A stretch of DNA of 64,000 nucleotides from Eudorina sp. 2006-703-Eu-15 (taxonomy: Eukaryota; Chlorophyta; Chlorophyceae; Chlamydomonadales; Volvocaceae): NCBI GenBank assembly GCA_003117195.1, contig BDSI01000243.1:1-64000 (forward strand), given 5' to 3'. The position numbers were made by a program, and so were the translations under genes. Numbering within the stretch: the stretch's first letter is position 1; each line of letters starts with the position of its first letter. Shown here in pieces: positions 1 to 12,063 of the stretch. The notes under the pieces were generated by a model, which saw nothing but the letters and a program-made list of their open reading frames with translations, was not told the DNA's origin and did not search any database.

Positions 1-143
1 GGCGACAATAGAACGCAGGTGCGTGTACGTATTCATGCTGCCCTGCCGGAGGCAAGGGGTGGTTGCAAACGAACGAACGTCCTACCTGCGCGCTGCTGTC
101 GTTTCACGCTCTGCCCTACCGCACACATACCGCATGCGTGCAG

Positions 144-257
144 GGACGCGAGGAGCTGTCCAATCCGGCTCTTCTCGCGCAGCTCAACAAGAAGCTGCGC
201 TCGGAGGACCCGGCCTTCTTCGCCACCGCCTTCCGGCCTGGATCCATCTCGACGTGA
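144..257 (+). CDS. Candidate last exon of an unidentified upstream gene
   Basis: After an acceptor (GTGCAG ending at 143) an open frame encodes a compact, non-repetitive peptide containing NPALLAQLNKKLRSEDPAFF and ending at TGA 255-257. Its GC-rich codon use resembles the real exons of this window and differs from the surrounding low-information sequence. The TGA overlaps a possible GTGATG donor, so the exon could also continue. The gene body would lie to the left of the window. I do not recognise the protein. Confidence 0.3.
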   Translation, partial: GREELSNPALLAQLNKKLRSEDPAFFATAFRPGSIST

Positions 258-3114
258 TGATGATAGATGATGATGCATGGAGCGTGCCGCTGCTGCACTC
301 TACGTATCTACATATGCACCGCTCTCCCCGGCCGCCGTCGCCATCCATGCACTGATGAGCTAGATAAACTGGGGCAGCAGTAGTCGGTGGTTATGATGTC
401 CTCCTACGTGCGCGCGCAAAGGCCGCGTGAAATATAAACGTGTATATCTTTCTGTCATGTACGTATGCGCGTAACACGCGTGACGCGCGCGCGCAACGAA
501 GGTCATTATTAATACGGGCAAGGGGTGATTGATGGACTTGTAGGTACGCCTGCTCCGTGCGTGCGTGTTGAATCGAATGGATGCGTTACAAAATGTGGCG
601 ACGGTTGCAAAGTAAGACTAGGCATCTGTATATAATCTGTATGTATGTGATCGATGGCTGCTGGTTTGTCTGCCTGCTAATGGCTGCTGGTTGTAATCTT
701 GCGTCGGTCGTATGTATGTCACCAAAGAATATAATAATCTGCATTTGTGATCATACATTCTGCGTTTCTTGCGCCCGTGACTTTATTCCGTCGCGGCGGG
801 GCGCTCCGTCGCTTCATCTAACTAGGTCCTATGTGACGCGTCGCATTCTCCGCGCGAGCCTGAACTCCGGAACGGACTCCAACGACCTCCATAGAAATGC
901 AGTACAGCAGGCTATGGAACATGTTATCTTGCCCATGGAAAATGCGAAAGCCCGACGGACAAACGACTTGCTTGAGCATTACTCCACGTAATTAGTTTAA
1001 TGCTAAAATAGATAACACATTCGTTGGGGGCACCGTTGTCGCAATGGCGGGGATCCCTGCAGGATACGCATGTATTAAAGTGATAGTTACCTACCCTACA
1101 CGTACGCTTCATTGAATATGTGTGTGACACACTGTGGAGGCAACTGTCAATTGAATCTGCTGTGAAGAGAGCGGGCGAGCATTTAAAATTCAAACCGTGA
1201 ATTATTGGAAAGGCGACCACGCAATTTTGTTATAAGGAATATTGAAAATCATCCGAACGTGTATATCATGTACCCGTGTAAAGGCATCAACTACATAACA
1301 AAGACCAGCAAGCCTCGGCATCAGCAAGCCGTGCCCCATCACTTTTCGACTTTCGAGTGCGGCGGTTAAACAACATGCATGAGATCTATTTATTAATCAG
1401 GAAGGTATGCACCAGCCGGCACGTGCGAGTTAACGAATGGGCTTCATCGTGAACCTGAACGTCAGTAGGCTTGCTTAAAGGTTGCTGTGGACGGATCTGC
1501 CGACCGCCGAATGAAACAGGTCTGTGCGGCAATCAAGTGTTCTGGCCTCGAGCGGTCAGGAGGCAGCAGGCAGCAATCAACTGGGGTCGGGCCTGACACG
1601 ACTGCAGTGCGTGCGTGGAGCCGTCGCTGGTGCGTGGGTAGGTCCGTCTCCACGCAACACAAAAAACAGCAGGTCCCCGCCGCCCATCTCTCCCCGTGCT
1701 GCCTAGCACTATCCATCCAGGCAAATACCCTTCATTATTTAACTTACACCTACCGACGTATGTCCCTAAACCCTAATGAATACGCAGAGGGCCGTGGACA
1801 ACGGTTCGTGTGGGGCCAGCAGGCAGGTACGTACGCACATGTGTGTATCAGCAGGTGGCTTCACCACCGCTGCTGGCCCTACATACCTAACATACCTGCT
1901 TCTCATGCTGCCCTACCTGCTGCGTGCTTGGTAGTTGTAGACACAGGGAATTCCCGAACGAAACCCTAAACCTTACATGAAAATTGCCGTCCGTCCGATA
2001 CGTCTATGCGTACATGTATGAAATGTTGATATTACGCTTGTCATTAGCCAGGCGGCGGCGGACTCGACTGACCAGGCGCGGGTAAGATAAAGCCGGGAAA
2101 CAGTTTCAGGACGAAATTGATCCATCGCACATAATTGTACATACTTGCTCGCTCGCCCGGCGGATAGTTGTATCATATATCATACCGTTACAAAACTGTG
2201 GCTGGATTATCACACACGTAAGACCACCGTTCCCCGTGCGTATAGAGGGTGCGTGGATGTGCAGGTTGACGACAACTGACAACAACCGCCTCAGTAAATG
2301 CGACCCCGCCCGTACGTCGATCGCTCGGCGGCCACGGCCCGGTGACCGCCCAGCTCCAGGCACGCACGCACCCCCGGACCTCTTGAAACCGCCGCCGGAT
2401 CTTTTGGTCATACGGAGAGCCACTACTTACGTCTGAGGACTATTTAACTACCCATAACCGTTCATGCGGTCCGTTAATAATTACAAAGTCTTCCATGCAT
2501 CCGGTTGTGCGCAACAAGTTATTACAGTGTCTCCAAGGAATTCTACTTCCATACGGATAAGCTTTTATACATATTATACATTTTTTACATATTTTATGTG
2601 CGTGTGCGCTTGCACGCTGCTGCTACGGCGGGGACATACATTATTCGCTCCGCAGCCATGACTTTTGCCCCTCTTGTGACACCGTCTACAAACCTTTTGA
2701 CGGAATACATAATAAAACCGGTCTCTCGCAAGATTGTGATCGCCGTACTGAATGCGTTGTGCCCCTGGCTATTTTCTGGCGAGCACTACGGGGGAGGGAT
2801 TCGGACAATCCAGCAACAGAAGTGTTCGTTCATCCAGGTCGGTACGCACGTCCGTATGTACATGACATTTTCCGCCGAAGATAGAGCTGTATGCATGCTT
2901 ACCAAATACACGCAATTACATACCTACAATCATACAGGTACGTACTAGCAACAATCCCTCAATAATCTTACGTAATGCCAAATGATAACATCATAACATG
3001 GCAGCATACCGACCATCCATCAACGAGCGAGTCCCAAAATATTAAAAATATGCGTTCGATGATGACCGCACCCACTCCATCCGCCCGCCGGCCCCTCGCT
3101 ATTGCATGCCATAC
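258..3114. other. Gene-poor stretch upstream of Msp1-like copy 1
   Basis: No convincing gene is visible. The sequence is a mix of AT-rich and CG-dinucleotide-rich DNA with many short GTAC/GCGC palindromes. One weak coding candidate lies at about 812-991, an open stretch ending in the peptide AKARRTNDLLEHYST and a TAA stop. It has no clear partner exons. The last few hundred bases should contain the promoter of copy 1, but I see no definite TATA or regulatory motif. Confidence 0.4.
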
Positions 3115-6057
3115 ATGCAGCATGTAAGAGGCGCGGTTGGAGTATTCGTCTGCACACTAGCTGCCGTTGGTGGCTGCGTGAGCGTTGCTAAGCGGCTTGG
3201 CGCGACGACTGCGACGGCCCTGGGATGCTTGGGCCTTCTTACCAAAAAGGTATGATCCACCATCCATGCGTGAATAGATACATAGTGCTCACGCGCGCTT
3301 GCTTAAGTGGTGTTTGCGTGGTTAACCATGCATCGATGTGCGTGCGTGTGTCGCTCGGTAGCTAGCTCGATACGTACGTAGGCCTTGATGAACGATACGG
3401 CACGTACGCACACTGTAACGCTGGTTAGAGTATAAGTCTCTACAATCAACCCTGCACAGCATTTCGAGAACGAAGCCTTTGGCCGCGCCGTGTTACAATT
3501 GGTATCGAGACCAGTTGTAACACCTGAGTCGGTGTGAGCGGAAGCGTAGGATCGTAGGATGACCTACTGAGAGTAAACACGGATGTATATGGCGTAGTGT
3601 GGTAGCGATCCACAACCACTAGGTGTCTAGTGATGGCTCATGCCCTACCCGTGCGAGCCTTTATGCACCTGGGGCCTCGCATCACCCAGTGCCGTACCAT
3701 GATCGGCATCTTGTGCATCCTTGAGATTCACAACTAACCTTCCGTGTGACACCCCACGGGCGTGATTAACCATTAAGCCATTATCACCAGAGATCCCTTC
3801 AGATCTGTCCCCCAGCAGAAGTCACTGGGGTTTTGGGGCCCGAGGCACGCAGGTTCCAGACGTCATGTCACGAGCGGTTCGTAACTTCGATTACGAACTT
3901 CGTGACAAGGCCGAACCTAAACCTCCGCCCAATGCCTTCCATTATGGCACTCATTATATTTATAATTATTACATTGTCCGAGAGCTTTGCGACTCATTGT
4001 AACAACGGCGGTCTCGCGTTCATAATTACTTAGTCCGCGAGCCTAGTGTTACACACACAGCCGGTGTTACCCACACACTGCATACCCGGACTGCATACCC
4101 GGACCCAGCAAGGCCTGACGCGTGCGAGCCGCCTCGCTCTGGCTCAGCTGGGCAGGCAGGCCTGCCGGAGGGTGCAACCCTAGCTAGTACGATTAGGTTG
4201 GGACGCGGGACCAGGCTAGTTTTACCGCACCAAGCAGGGGCGCGCCTCCGAAACGCGCCCTGGGTGCTGCAAGGACTTGAGGAGGTTGAACAGCGGACTG
4301 CGAGGCGCAGACCGCCCGGGATGGGCCTTCGCCCACTCCCTTGAGGGGGCACAGCGGTCACCGATCCTCGGGGATCGGGCACGCGCCCTTGGTTGAGAGC
4401 GAGGGGACAGAGGCCCCTTACGCCCCTTTCCCCCGTATCCGGGGAAAGTGCTTCGGCGGTCTCCCGTATGGGGCGGGTTAGCGCCCCCGGCCAGTGTCGG
4501 CCCGGCAGATACGATATACACACACACACCGCGACATCCGCTCCCGTGCGTGTGAATGTGAAAACCTGACAAGCAATAAGCAACTTACCTATGCAAATAT
4601 GTATGATGTGTGTGTGTGTGTGTTGCTTGGAAATAATGCCGTGTGCGATGTACGCTGCTGCAGGATAAGGAGCGGATGCGCTTGAAGAAGGCCCTGAGGC
4701 TCAAGTCCGCGCAGCTCAATGAGCATGAAGAGAGTTTGCTTGACGCGGTGACGCCGCCCGACAAGATTGACGTACAGCTGTCGGACGTGTTCGGCTTGGA
4801 TCAGCTGGTCTCTTCATTGGTATGTATGTGGGTGCATGGCTGCGTTCGTGCGTGTGTGTATATGTGCGTGCGTGTATGGCTACGTACGTTTTTGCCGTGC
4901 ACGCAAGCGACGCACTGAAGTAATGAAATATATATTAGCACATACTAGGTAGATAGACTGCCTTCAACCGTCGCCTCCGTTTTGTTTGCCACGGACAAGC
5001 ATGCGGACGGAGGCGTACATACATGTATGACTATCTGGAAAAGGCAATTGATGCCCACACATGCACCGTCGCGACGACATCATCTTCGTTGCTTTTGATC
5101 TCTTGGTATGTACGTACGTGTGTACCTATCTCGTCCCAGCCAACATAGACATGTATATATAACGAACAAAATGGACAGCGTGTATAACATATACACGCAC
5201 GACGGACATGCACGCAGGAGGACGAGCTGCTGGAGCCTTTTCGGAATCCGGAACTGCGCAAGCTGGCCAGCACCTCGCCGTTGTGGCGCCTTGTCAATGG
5301 GTTGCTGCTGTGAGTACTACTTCGTGCTCGAAGTCTGCTGCTGGCTTGTGGTGATTTGTTTGGGTCCTGTGACGGCAATGATATTGTCATACATAGTGTT
5401 AGGAATAGTAGTATTGGTAATAATCATAGTAGTAGTATAAATACTACAGTAATGATAAGCATAGTAATAAACATAAGAATAGTAAATAATTGGCGTGGTG
5501 GTTCGCTAATAGGGGCGCCCTGGAGGCTAACTCCCCCTGAGCGGGCGCCATGGTTCGTTCTCAGGAGCGGGGTGGTTCCCTGGTAGTGTGGGCCCGGGGA
5601 GTGTTTCGGTGCACTTGTGGAGCCTGTCCGGAGCGCCATGGTGGCGCCAGTTCGTTTAGGCAGTGTATGGTGAGGAAGCCTCGGCTGTCGCCGTTGGCTG
5701 TCACCGATTGTAAGCACAAACGGGATGACTCGGGGCTGTAAGCCTGGCTTACAGCCCTGAGTCATCCCGGGTTACGCCTTTGTGCTTACACCGATGACCC
5801 GCGGGGTCCGCTGTAATATCCTTAATAATAAATAATTATTCGTTACAGCATCGTGGTAATAGTTATAAAATTAGTAATAAAACGAGTATATCATCCGAAA
5901 TTTTATCATCAAAATTATAATTATCCTCATCGTTAGGTTGATCGCCTATCGTTCGCTTCATTTCAGGTACGGGCCGCCAGGCACTGGCAAGACTCTGCTG
6001 GTCAAGGTGGGCAGCAGCATCCCTGCCTGCTCCCCTTGCATATGATAGATTGGGGTC

Positions 6058-6153
<96 letters not shown>

Positions 6154-9100
6154 ATATCTATCTATCTATCTATCTATCGTTGAATCTCCTTTTTATTCGC
6201 TGATGTGCTGCTTTCATTCGTTCGTGAATTGATGGAGTGGCGGCCACTGTCTAGTTGCTTGCAACGCTTGTGATTGTATGTGATAACGATGATAACGCGC
6301 ACACCAGCCAATGAACCGTTCGTGCAGAACAACCTCTAGAATGGCGGTGGTCGACGTTGCAAAAACCCTTATTACCGTATGTATTGAGACTTACCCGAAT
6401 AGTAAACCTTTGTTATTCAGTATAATAATATTGTATGTATCAGGGCGTCTGTCATTCTAGGGGCCGTTTTAACTCGTGTATTGACCGTGTTGAAACCGTT
6501 CGCTCGTGATTAGAAAAAATACGGATAGGGTGACATGTGGCCTATCCACATAGCAAAAAAATACCGCCGATCGCCGATATGTTCTTTCCAAGCCGTTATA
6601 CTACGTACGTACGTGCGTGATTGTGATGATGAGCGGGGCCTTATTACTTGCGAACCTTCAGCGTACGTCCCGCATGCGTGAATGTCCCCTCCTACCTACC
6701 TTTTTCCTTTCAACCTACACCCGCCGTCGACAGGCCATATCCAAGAGCGCGGGCTGCAACCTGTTGAGGATCGACCCGTCCACCATCAACTCCAAGCATT
6801 TCGGGAACGCAAACCGCTTGGTCAGAGCAGTATTCACGCTGGCACGCAAGCTACAGCCGTGCATCATTGCTCTAGGTATGCGCGTGCGCGAGCGAGCGAG
6901 CCTTTGTCAAGACGACTCATTGCCTTCGTTTAAAGGATAGACAAGGAGTGGTAGGTATATGTGGATAAACATTAAATCTAATCCAGGTCGGCGCACGGTG
7001 GAAATAAATTAGTAACGGACATTTCGCCGACTCACAGCAGGGAAAACCGGGGCCTCCAAAATTGTGTCGTTCTTGCCTGCCATTATTCCTTCCGTATCCC
7101 TTAATACAGACGAAGCTGACGCGCTGCTGTCCCCTCGCGGCACTCGAATGGAGCACGAGGCTTCTCTGCAAATTAAGAGCGAGTTCCTTACCCTGTGGGA
7201 CGAATTGGAACGCGACTCAAGCGTGCGGGTGCTGGTGCTGGGCACCACCAACCGCATTGACCGGATGGACACGGGGGCCTTGACGAGGTTTATCCTGAAA
7301 AAAGAGGTTAGTTTGACACACCTGATGGTTAGTGACTTCGTTCATCAGTGGTATAGGGGCTCCTCACTGATATACGCACCACGGGGCGCACGCAACGGAC
7401 TGAGTTACCATGTCTGCATGCTTCTTACGTAATATTCTTAACTCACCGGCGGTGTGTATTTTATGTACGTAGCAACTAGCAAGTTGGTGACTATCTGAAT
7501 ACAGGGTGCGCCCACAAAATATTATTGTAAAGATTATGGTATAATGGGCGCTGTGTCCGTTCAAGATACAATTATCGTACGTTGGATAGCAACGTAATAA
7601 CGACGAGCGAGCCTGCGTTCTGGGCTTGCAGGTCCCGCTGCCTAACCACGCACAGCGAAAGGCAATCATGGCGGGCTACATCCTCAAAAATGCGGGAACC
7701 CAAGGAGTCGATCCAGCGCTGATCGATGCGGTCTGCAGAGCTGGTCACGGCGACGGCATCGCCGGCGGCGAGCAGCAGCGACAGCTCCAAAGCTCCAACG
7801 GCAGCAGCGATAGGTAGGGCGGCGGACACGGATCGCAGAGGCGGCCTCGGCAGGGGGCTACAAATTCTGTTGCGGGGAGACTTCCTCGCCATGGCCTCAA
7901 GCAGGTGCATGCATGCGTATGGCTGTATGTGCCGCAGTCATGCCCGTTACTGGTGCATATGCATGTGAACAGTCGTATGGCATTAACTGTAGCATGTACA
8001 GCTGAAGGAAACCTCTAACGAAAGCGCTCGCGCCACTGCTGGCGTGAAGTCACACCTTCAGTAGTCCTATGTAGTACCAGCTAGTAATAGTAGTAAAATT
8101 ATAATTACTACAATTATACTAACAATGAAATAGTAATTAGCAATAATAATGATGATAATAAATAATTATAATTATTATAATAATACGCTTGGCAAGCGTG
8201 GATAAAGGGCACAGGGGCGGTCAGGCTCGCTGAGCCTATACGCCGCTGCCACCAGGCAGGGACGCACCAGCTCTAATCTGATAATAATGCCAGACAAGCC
8301 ATGAGACACCTAGTTTCCCTGTCGCTATATGCAGGCCACGATTTTATTTAGAGACAATGTGTCAAAAACCGAGAAGCGTTCATTTAATATATTTCATCAG
8401 GGCGATCGTATGTCTGCAGGGCCACCGATGCCGGCGCTGGAACCCCCATCCTTGACGAGCTAGCGGCGCAGACGGAGGGCTTCACCAGCAGCAACCTGAG
8501 GGACTTGTGCCGGAGGGCCGCGCAGAGCGTCTTGCACAACCGCGAGGCACGGTGAGTTTAGCGAGTTAGCCAATCCTGCGTTTAATTTTTAACGTTTCTG
8601 AGGTAGAGTTGCATTGCTGCCTGCTGTAGTTATGCAACGAACCCTACCTCTTAACGAAAAGCCGTGATTGTAAATCGTGAAAACATTCATTACCCATCAA
8701 TTACATTAATTAAATAATGCTCACAGCCATGCCACTTGCTGGATGGACTAAATATTTGCATCATGCTAAACTAGCTAGCAATTATTATTAAGGATGTTAC
8801 CGCGGACCCCGCGGGTCATCGGTGACAGCCAACGGCGACAGCCGAGGCTAGCTAGCTATGCTAATGCGTGGTCCAATGCAATAACGCATGGGCACGCGTC
8901 CTCGCTCTCTATCGGCATGCATTTTGCAGAGAGCAGCTTCGCGCTAACATCAGGGCGCAAGGTCCCACACTGAGGCGGCGGACAGCAGCAGCAGCAGCCT
9001 CCATGGCGATCGACGACGAGGCCGACAGCAACACCGCCGCCGGCCCCCAGCAGGGCAAGGTGGCATTGCTGCAGCCCCTGGCTGAGCACCACCTGCGCAG

Positions 9101-9191
9101 CACCCTGGAGAGAATGAAAGGAGAGAGGCGACAGCAGCTGCACGCAGCAGCATCAGGCGTGTATGTGATGAATGAAGAAGCGATTGGATGA
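3115..9191 (+). CDS. MSP1: Msp1/ATAD1-type AAA+ ATPase, paralogue copy 1
   Basis: Nine exons close in phase: 3115-3249, 4664-4819, 5218-5309, 5967-6006, 6734-6875, 7110-7306, 7632-7813, 8420-8551 and 8930-9191 (445 residues plus TGA). Exon 1 encodes a hydrophobic N-terminal segment (FVCTLAAVGGCVSVAKRLG) expected for the membrane anchor. Exon 2 has the family linker (QLNEHEESLL, DVFGLDQLVSSL). Walker A is GPPGTGKT, Walker B IIALDE, and sensor 1 LVLGTTNR. The C-terminal small domain has GFTSSNLRDLC. In this family the ATPase pulls mislocalised tail-anchored proteins out of mitochondrial and peroxisomal outer membranes. Oddities: the pore-loop region reads SKHFGN and the arginine-finger region ALTRF, where copies 2 and 3 have SKYFGD and ALRRF. 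The ATG at 3115 overlaps a possible ATGCAG acceptor, so an extra 5' exon is possible. Confidence 0.85.
3479..4510. mobile_element. Unclassified repeat, possible LTR-retrotransposon remnant in intron 1 of copy 1
   Basis: The 1.4-kb first intron of copy 1 holds GC-rich sequence unlike the other introns. It contains several TGTTAC/GTAACA motifs (about 3490, 3517, 3998, 4048 and 4060), a hairpin around 3489-3523, and ATTGGTATCGAGACC, which resembles a tRNA primer-binding site. A segment beginning TGTAACACC near 3516 and ending TTGTAACA near 4003 has TG...CA ends like an LTR. No gag or pol coding sequence is present and no target duplication was found. The call is tentative. Confidence 0.25.
5492..5828 (+). 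mobile_element. SINE-like insertion in intron 3 of copy 1
   Basis: A GC-rich island of 337 bp interrupts AT-rich intron DNA and is bounded by a perfect 9-bp direct repeat TAAATAATT at 5483-5491 and 5829-5837, as expected for a target duplication. It has no coding potential. Its 3' part (GGCTGTCACCGAT, then GGGGTCCGCTGTAA at 5803-5816) recurs at several other places in the window. A convincing tRNA-type pol III promoter was not seen, so the SINE label rests on size, target duplication and the shared 3' end. Confidence 0.55.
5709..5790. mobile_element. 82-bp palindromic MITE-like element nested in the SINE-like copy
   Basis: Inverted arms begin TGTAAGCACAAA and end TTTGTGCTTACA. The arms pair over 36 positions with one mismatch (GGGG/AGGG) and a 9-nt bulge (GGCGTAACC in right-arm orientation), leaving a single T as loop. 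The 5-bp sequence CCGAT occurs on both sides (5704-5708 and 5791-5795), which is a clean target duplication. Removing the element restores the GGCTGTCACCGATGACCCGC seen uninterrupted in the copy near 8800 (minus strand). Confidence 0.7.
6058..6178. repeat. (TCTA)n microsatellite in intron 4 of copy 1
   Basis: About 30 tandem TCTA units with one imperfection (TATATATC) near 6150. It lies just downstream of the exon that carries the Walker A motif. Confidence 0.97.
8793..8855 (-). mobile_element. 3'-end fragment of the SINE-like family in intron 8 of copy 1
   Basis: Read on the minus strand, this stretch gives AGCCTCGGCTGTCGCCGTTG, then GGCTGTCACCGAT, then GCGGGGTCCGCGGTAACATCC. It matches the 3' part of the element at 5492-5828 without the nested palindrome. 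The 5' part is missing, which suggests a truncated retroposed copy. Confidence 0.6.
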
Positions 9192-10740
9192 CGCATTGCA
9201 CGCGCGCGCTTATTTATCTAAGCATGAGAGTTGAAGTAGCTACGGCGGGGGAAGTGAACGACAGCTTGCAGCTGCGTGCTGGCGCGTGCGTGTTTCGTTG
9301 TGGCAGGCCGCCCCGCAAGAGACACAAGGGACGGCGGGCTTTCATTTCTGCCTGTGTCTGATTTGTTGGGGCATAAACAGCTGCTGCCGCCGTAAGGAAC
9401 GACGGATGGAACTACAAGAACCAGCCACACATTATTTCCTAACATCCTAATAATAACATTATTTCCTGGCATGGTGCATTACTTAAAGTTCGCTTCATAT
9501 ACATACTCCATCCAATTGGTTATTACTAATACGGCGGAGGGTGCGTGCGTGGATGGGAGCGTCGCACCCACCCAGTTATTACTGCCGATTGAGCGTGCGT
9601 CATACATGTTAATGTTGACAGGTGCGCATTGCTCGGGCAGTACGTAAATCATCGCCATGCACGTAATCGTATTCCGAAGGTGGTTGTACGCGCGCGGTTG
9701 CATTTTTTACTTTTGTGTGTGGCTCGCTGGGGTTCGTTCGGCGAGGGTTCGTTCAGCGCGGCACGGTTCGTTCGTTCAGGTAGCATATGGCGTGTTGAGG
9801 GCTCATCCATATATAATACTTACGTACACACACGATAGCGGCTGGCGCCAGTTGATTGGTCCTAGCACGTAAGAAAAAGCTAGCGCGATAGTGGGCTATC
9901 CAGCTGGCCCGCCACGCATACATGGCAGCATGTGCGATGCGACGCTATCTACGCTGTCTAAATAGCTCCGCAACGTAAGTCGTCATTTGACTGCTGTTTA
10001 TTTGATTGCTGGGTCGGTCACGGATTTTACACGCAAGCAAGGAACGTATATATGCGATTGCCTACAAACGGTAGGTAGGCACGCACGTCCGTTCCGGGTT
10101 GCTGTATGTATTTATTCGCTGTCCCGCCCGGTCTCGCAATCAAGTGCCTCATCCGATTGGTGTAACAAGCACATCAAAAATATTACTTCCAGCGCGGCAT
10201 TCTCAGGGTTGCGCATCTTTAAAAGGTTTTCAAAGTGGTGTTTCTTAAAGGGGTATATGTGCGCGACGATACCCGGGACGTACACGCGGTACATCCCCTA
10301 TGACATTCATACCCAGGGTAAAGCGGGGGTAACCCCCGGGTACCTCCCTACGGGGCTGGGTGGGTAAACGTATCCCAGGGTAACCCCACGGTAATTCCTC
10401 ACATGTAAAATCTGTTAATTTATGTGCGTGAAGCCCATGGTCGCCTAGTCCTTCATCTGTTGTAGAAGGAGGTGGCGAACTGTTTGCGCTGAAGGCCAAT
10501 AATTCGTTTGACTGTCCAACAGTCCAAGTTGTACAATTTCGCTCCATCATGGCGGCCAGAACGCAAACAGTGTTGCTGATTGTTCTCGTACTATTGCAAA
10601 TGAGTTACTTCCTATCACCTCAACTTAGGGCAAATATTGCTGTAATTGACTAGTGACAACTGAAACGAAACGGAAGCCATGCGCAAACTAAGTGAATTGT
10701 TATAAATATTAAAGTCGAGAGCTTTGTAGTGTAAACGATT
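9192..10740. other. Intergenic stretch without a recognisable gene
   Basis: No exon with paired splice sites was found. The right part (10270-10390) holds a GGGTAACC-rich repeat, described separately. There is no clear TGTAA polyadenylation signal close behind the copy 1 stop; the nearest one noticed is at about 10404. Confidence 0.4.
10275..10390 (+). repeat. GGGTAACC-rich dispersed repeat, left copy
   Basis: CCCTATGACATT is followed by several imperfect GGGTAA/TTACCC modules that can form local hairpins. A related copy lies in opposite orientation at about 23450-23615, on the other side of the minisatellite block. Confidence 0.5.
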
Positions 10741-10789
10741 GCGACGGCCCAACCCTTTCTCCACCCAGCACCGCGTAGGATGTATCCAG

Positions 10790-11850
10790 GAGGACGGAGG
10801 CTATCATGGGGGCGGGGCAAGCGGATGCTTTCAACCTTCATGGCACTGCGCTTCAGCCACCGCGTGCCTTTTGTTGCAGGTCTGGTTGGCGGCGTCTGGC
10901 TGCGCGCCGGTTGCTGGTACCGTTCCCAACGTTGGCTTGCTGGCCCCGCAGGCCGTGTTCGCGTGTGGAAGGTAAGCAAGGCAGGCATGCAACGGGTTCC
11001 CGTCAGGCTGGCGCGTCCTGGCAAAGTAGCATTCAGGTGAGGCAGCCATGGGGTCGGGCTCAGGGAGGGTGCTTGCGGGGGGTGTAGGGACACTCAGGTT
11101 GCTTTACTAGACACAAATCGAACGGAGAGGCCGCGCTAGCAGCCGCTGTTATCATGGGCGGGGCGACGTGTGCCTTGTGTTGCCGGGCTGGTTGGCGGCG
11201 TCTAACTGCGCGCCGGTTGCTGGTACCGTTCCCAACGTTGGCTGGCTGGCGCCGCAGGCCGTGTTTGCGTGTGGAAGGTAAGCAAGGCAGGCATGCAACG
11301 GGTTCCCGTCAGGCTGGCGCGTCCTGGCAAAGTAGCATTCAGGTGAGGCGGCCATGGGGTCGGGCTCAGGGAGGGTGCTTGCGGGGGGGTGTAGGGACAC
11401 TCAGGTTGCTTTACTAGACACAAATCGAACGGAGAGGCCGCGCTAGCAGCCGCTGCTATCATGGGCGGGGCGACGTGTGCCTTGTGTTGCCGGGCTGGTT
11501 GGCGGCGTCTGGCTGCGCGCCGGTTGCTGGTACCGTTCCCAACGTTGGCTGGCTGGCGCCGCAGGCCGTGTTTGCGTGTGGAAGCAAGGCGGGCGTGCAA
11601 CGGGTTCCCGCCGGGCTGGCGCGGCGAAGTAGCATTATTCAGGTGAGGCAGCCGTGGGTTCAGGCTCAGGGAGGGTGCGTGCCGGGGTGTGACGGGACGC
11701 TCGGGTTGCTTTACTAGACACAAATCAAACGGGGTAAACGGGGAGGCCGCCCTTGCAGCCGCTGGTTTCTAGTGCCGTTCCCAACTTTGGCTGGCTGGCC
11801 CCGCATGCAGGCCATGTTTGCGTGTGGAATCTATACTTGATAGATTCATG
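10790..11850 (+). repeat. Tandem repeat of about 305 bp, roughly three and a half units
   Basis: Units start near 10800, 11150 and 11456, with a partial unit near 11750. They share TATCATGGG, the segment TGCGCGCCGGTTGCTGGTAC, CCGCAGGCCGTGTT, GTGTGGAAGGTAAGCAAG and TTGCTTTACTAGACACAAA. The spacing between the second and third units is 305 bp. In the first unit a TTGCAG acceptor and a GAAG/GTAAGC donor frame a 96-base open segment encoding VWLAASGCAPVAG. In unit 2 the acceptor is changed, and in unit 3 the donor is lost. It looks like a tandemly duplicated exon or transposon piece that is now decaying. Confidence 0.7.
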
Positions 11851-12063
11851 CATGTGCAGCGGTGGTTCTCACCACCATGTCATACACTGGATTGGCTGTG
11901 TGTCAGCGTGTGACAGCGGTGGAGCATGATAACAGACGGCGGGCTGGGGAAGCAACGCCAATTACGGTGCCCATCATGGGCGGGGCGGGCCAGCGGGTCG
12001 GAGAAGACTGACGTGTGGGCGGGCTGGGTAAAGTGGATGTACTTCGTAGATTAGTGCTCTGAC

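Noticed and set aside
4026..4583. 185-codon open frame on the minus strand
   Set aside because: It lies within the GC-rich repeat of intron 1 of copy 1, has no recognisable domain, and competes with another open frame in the same place.
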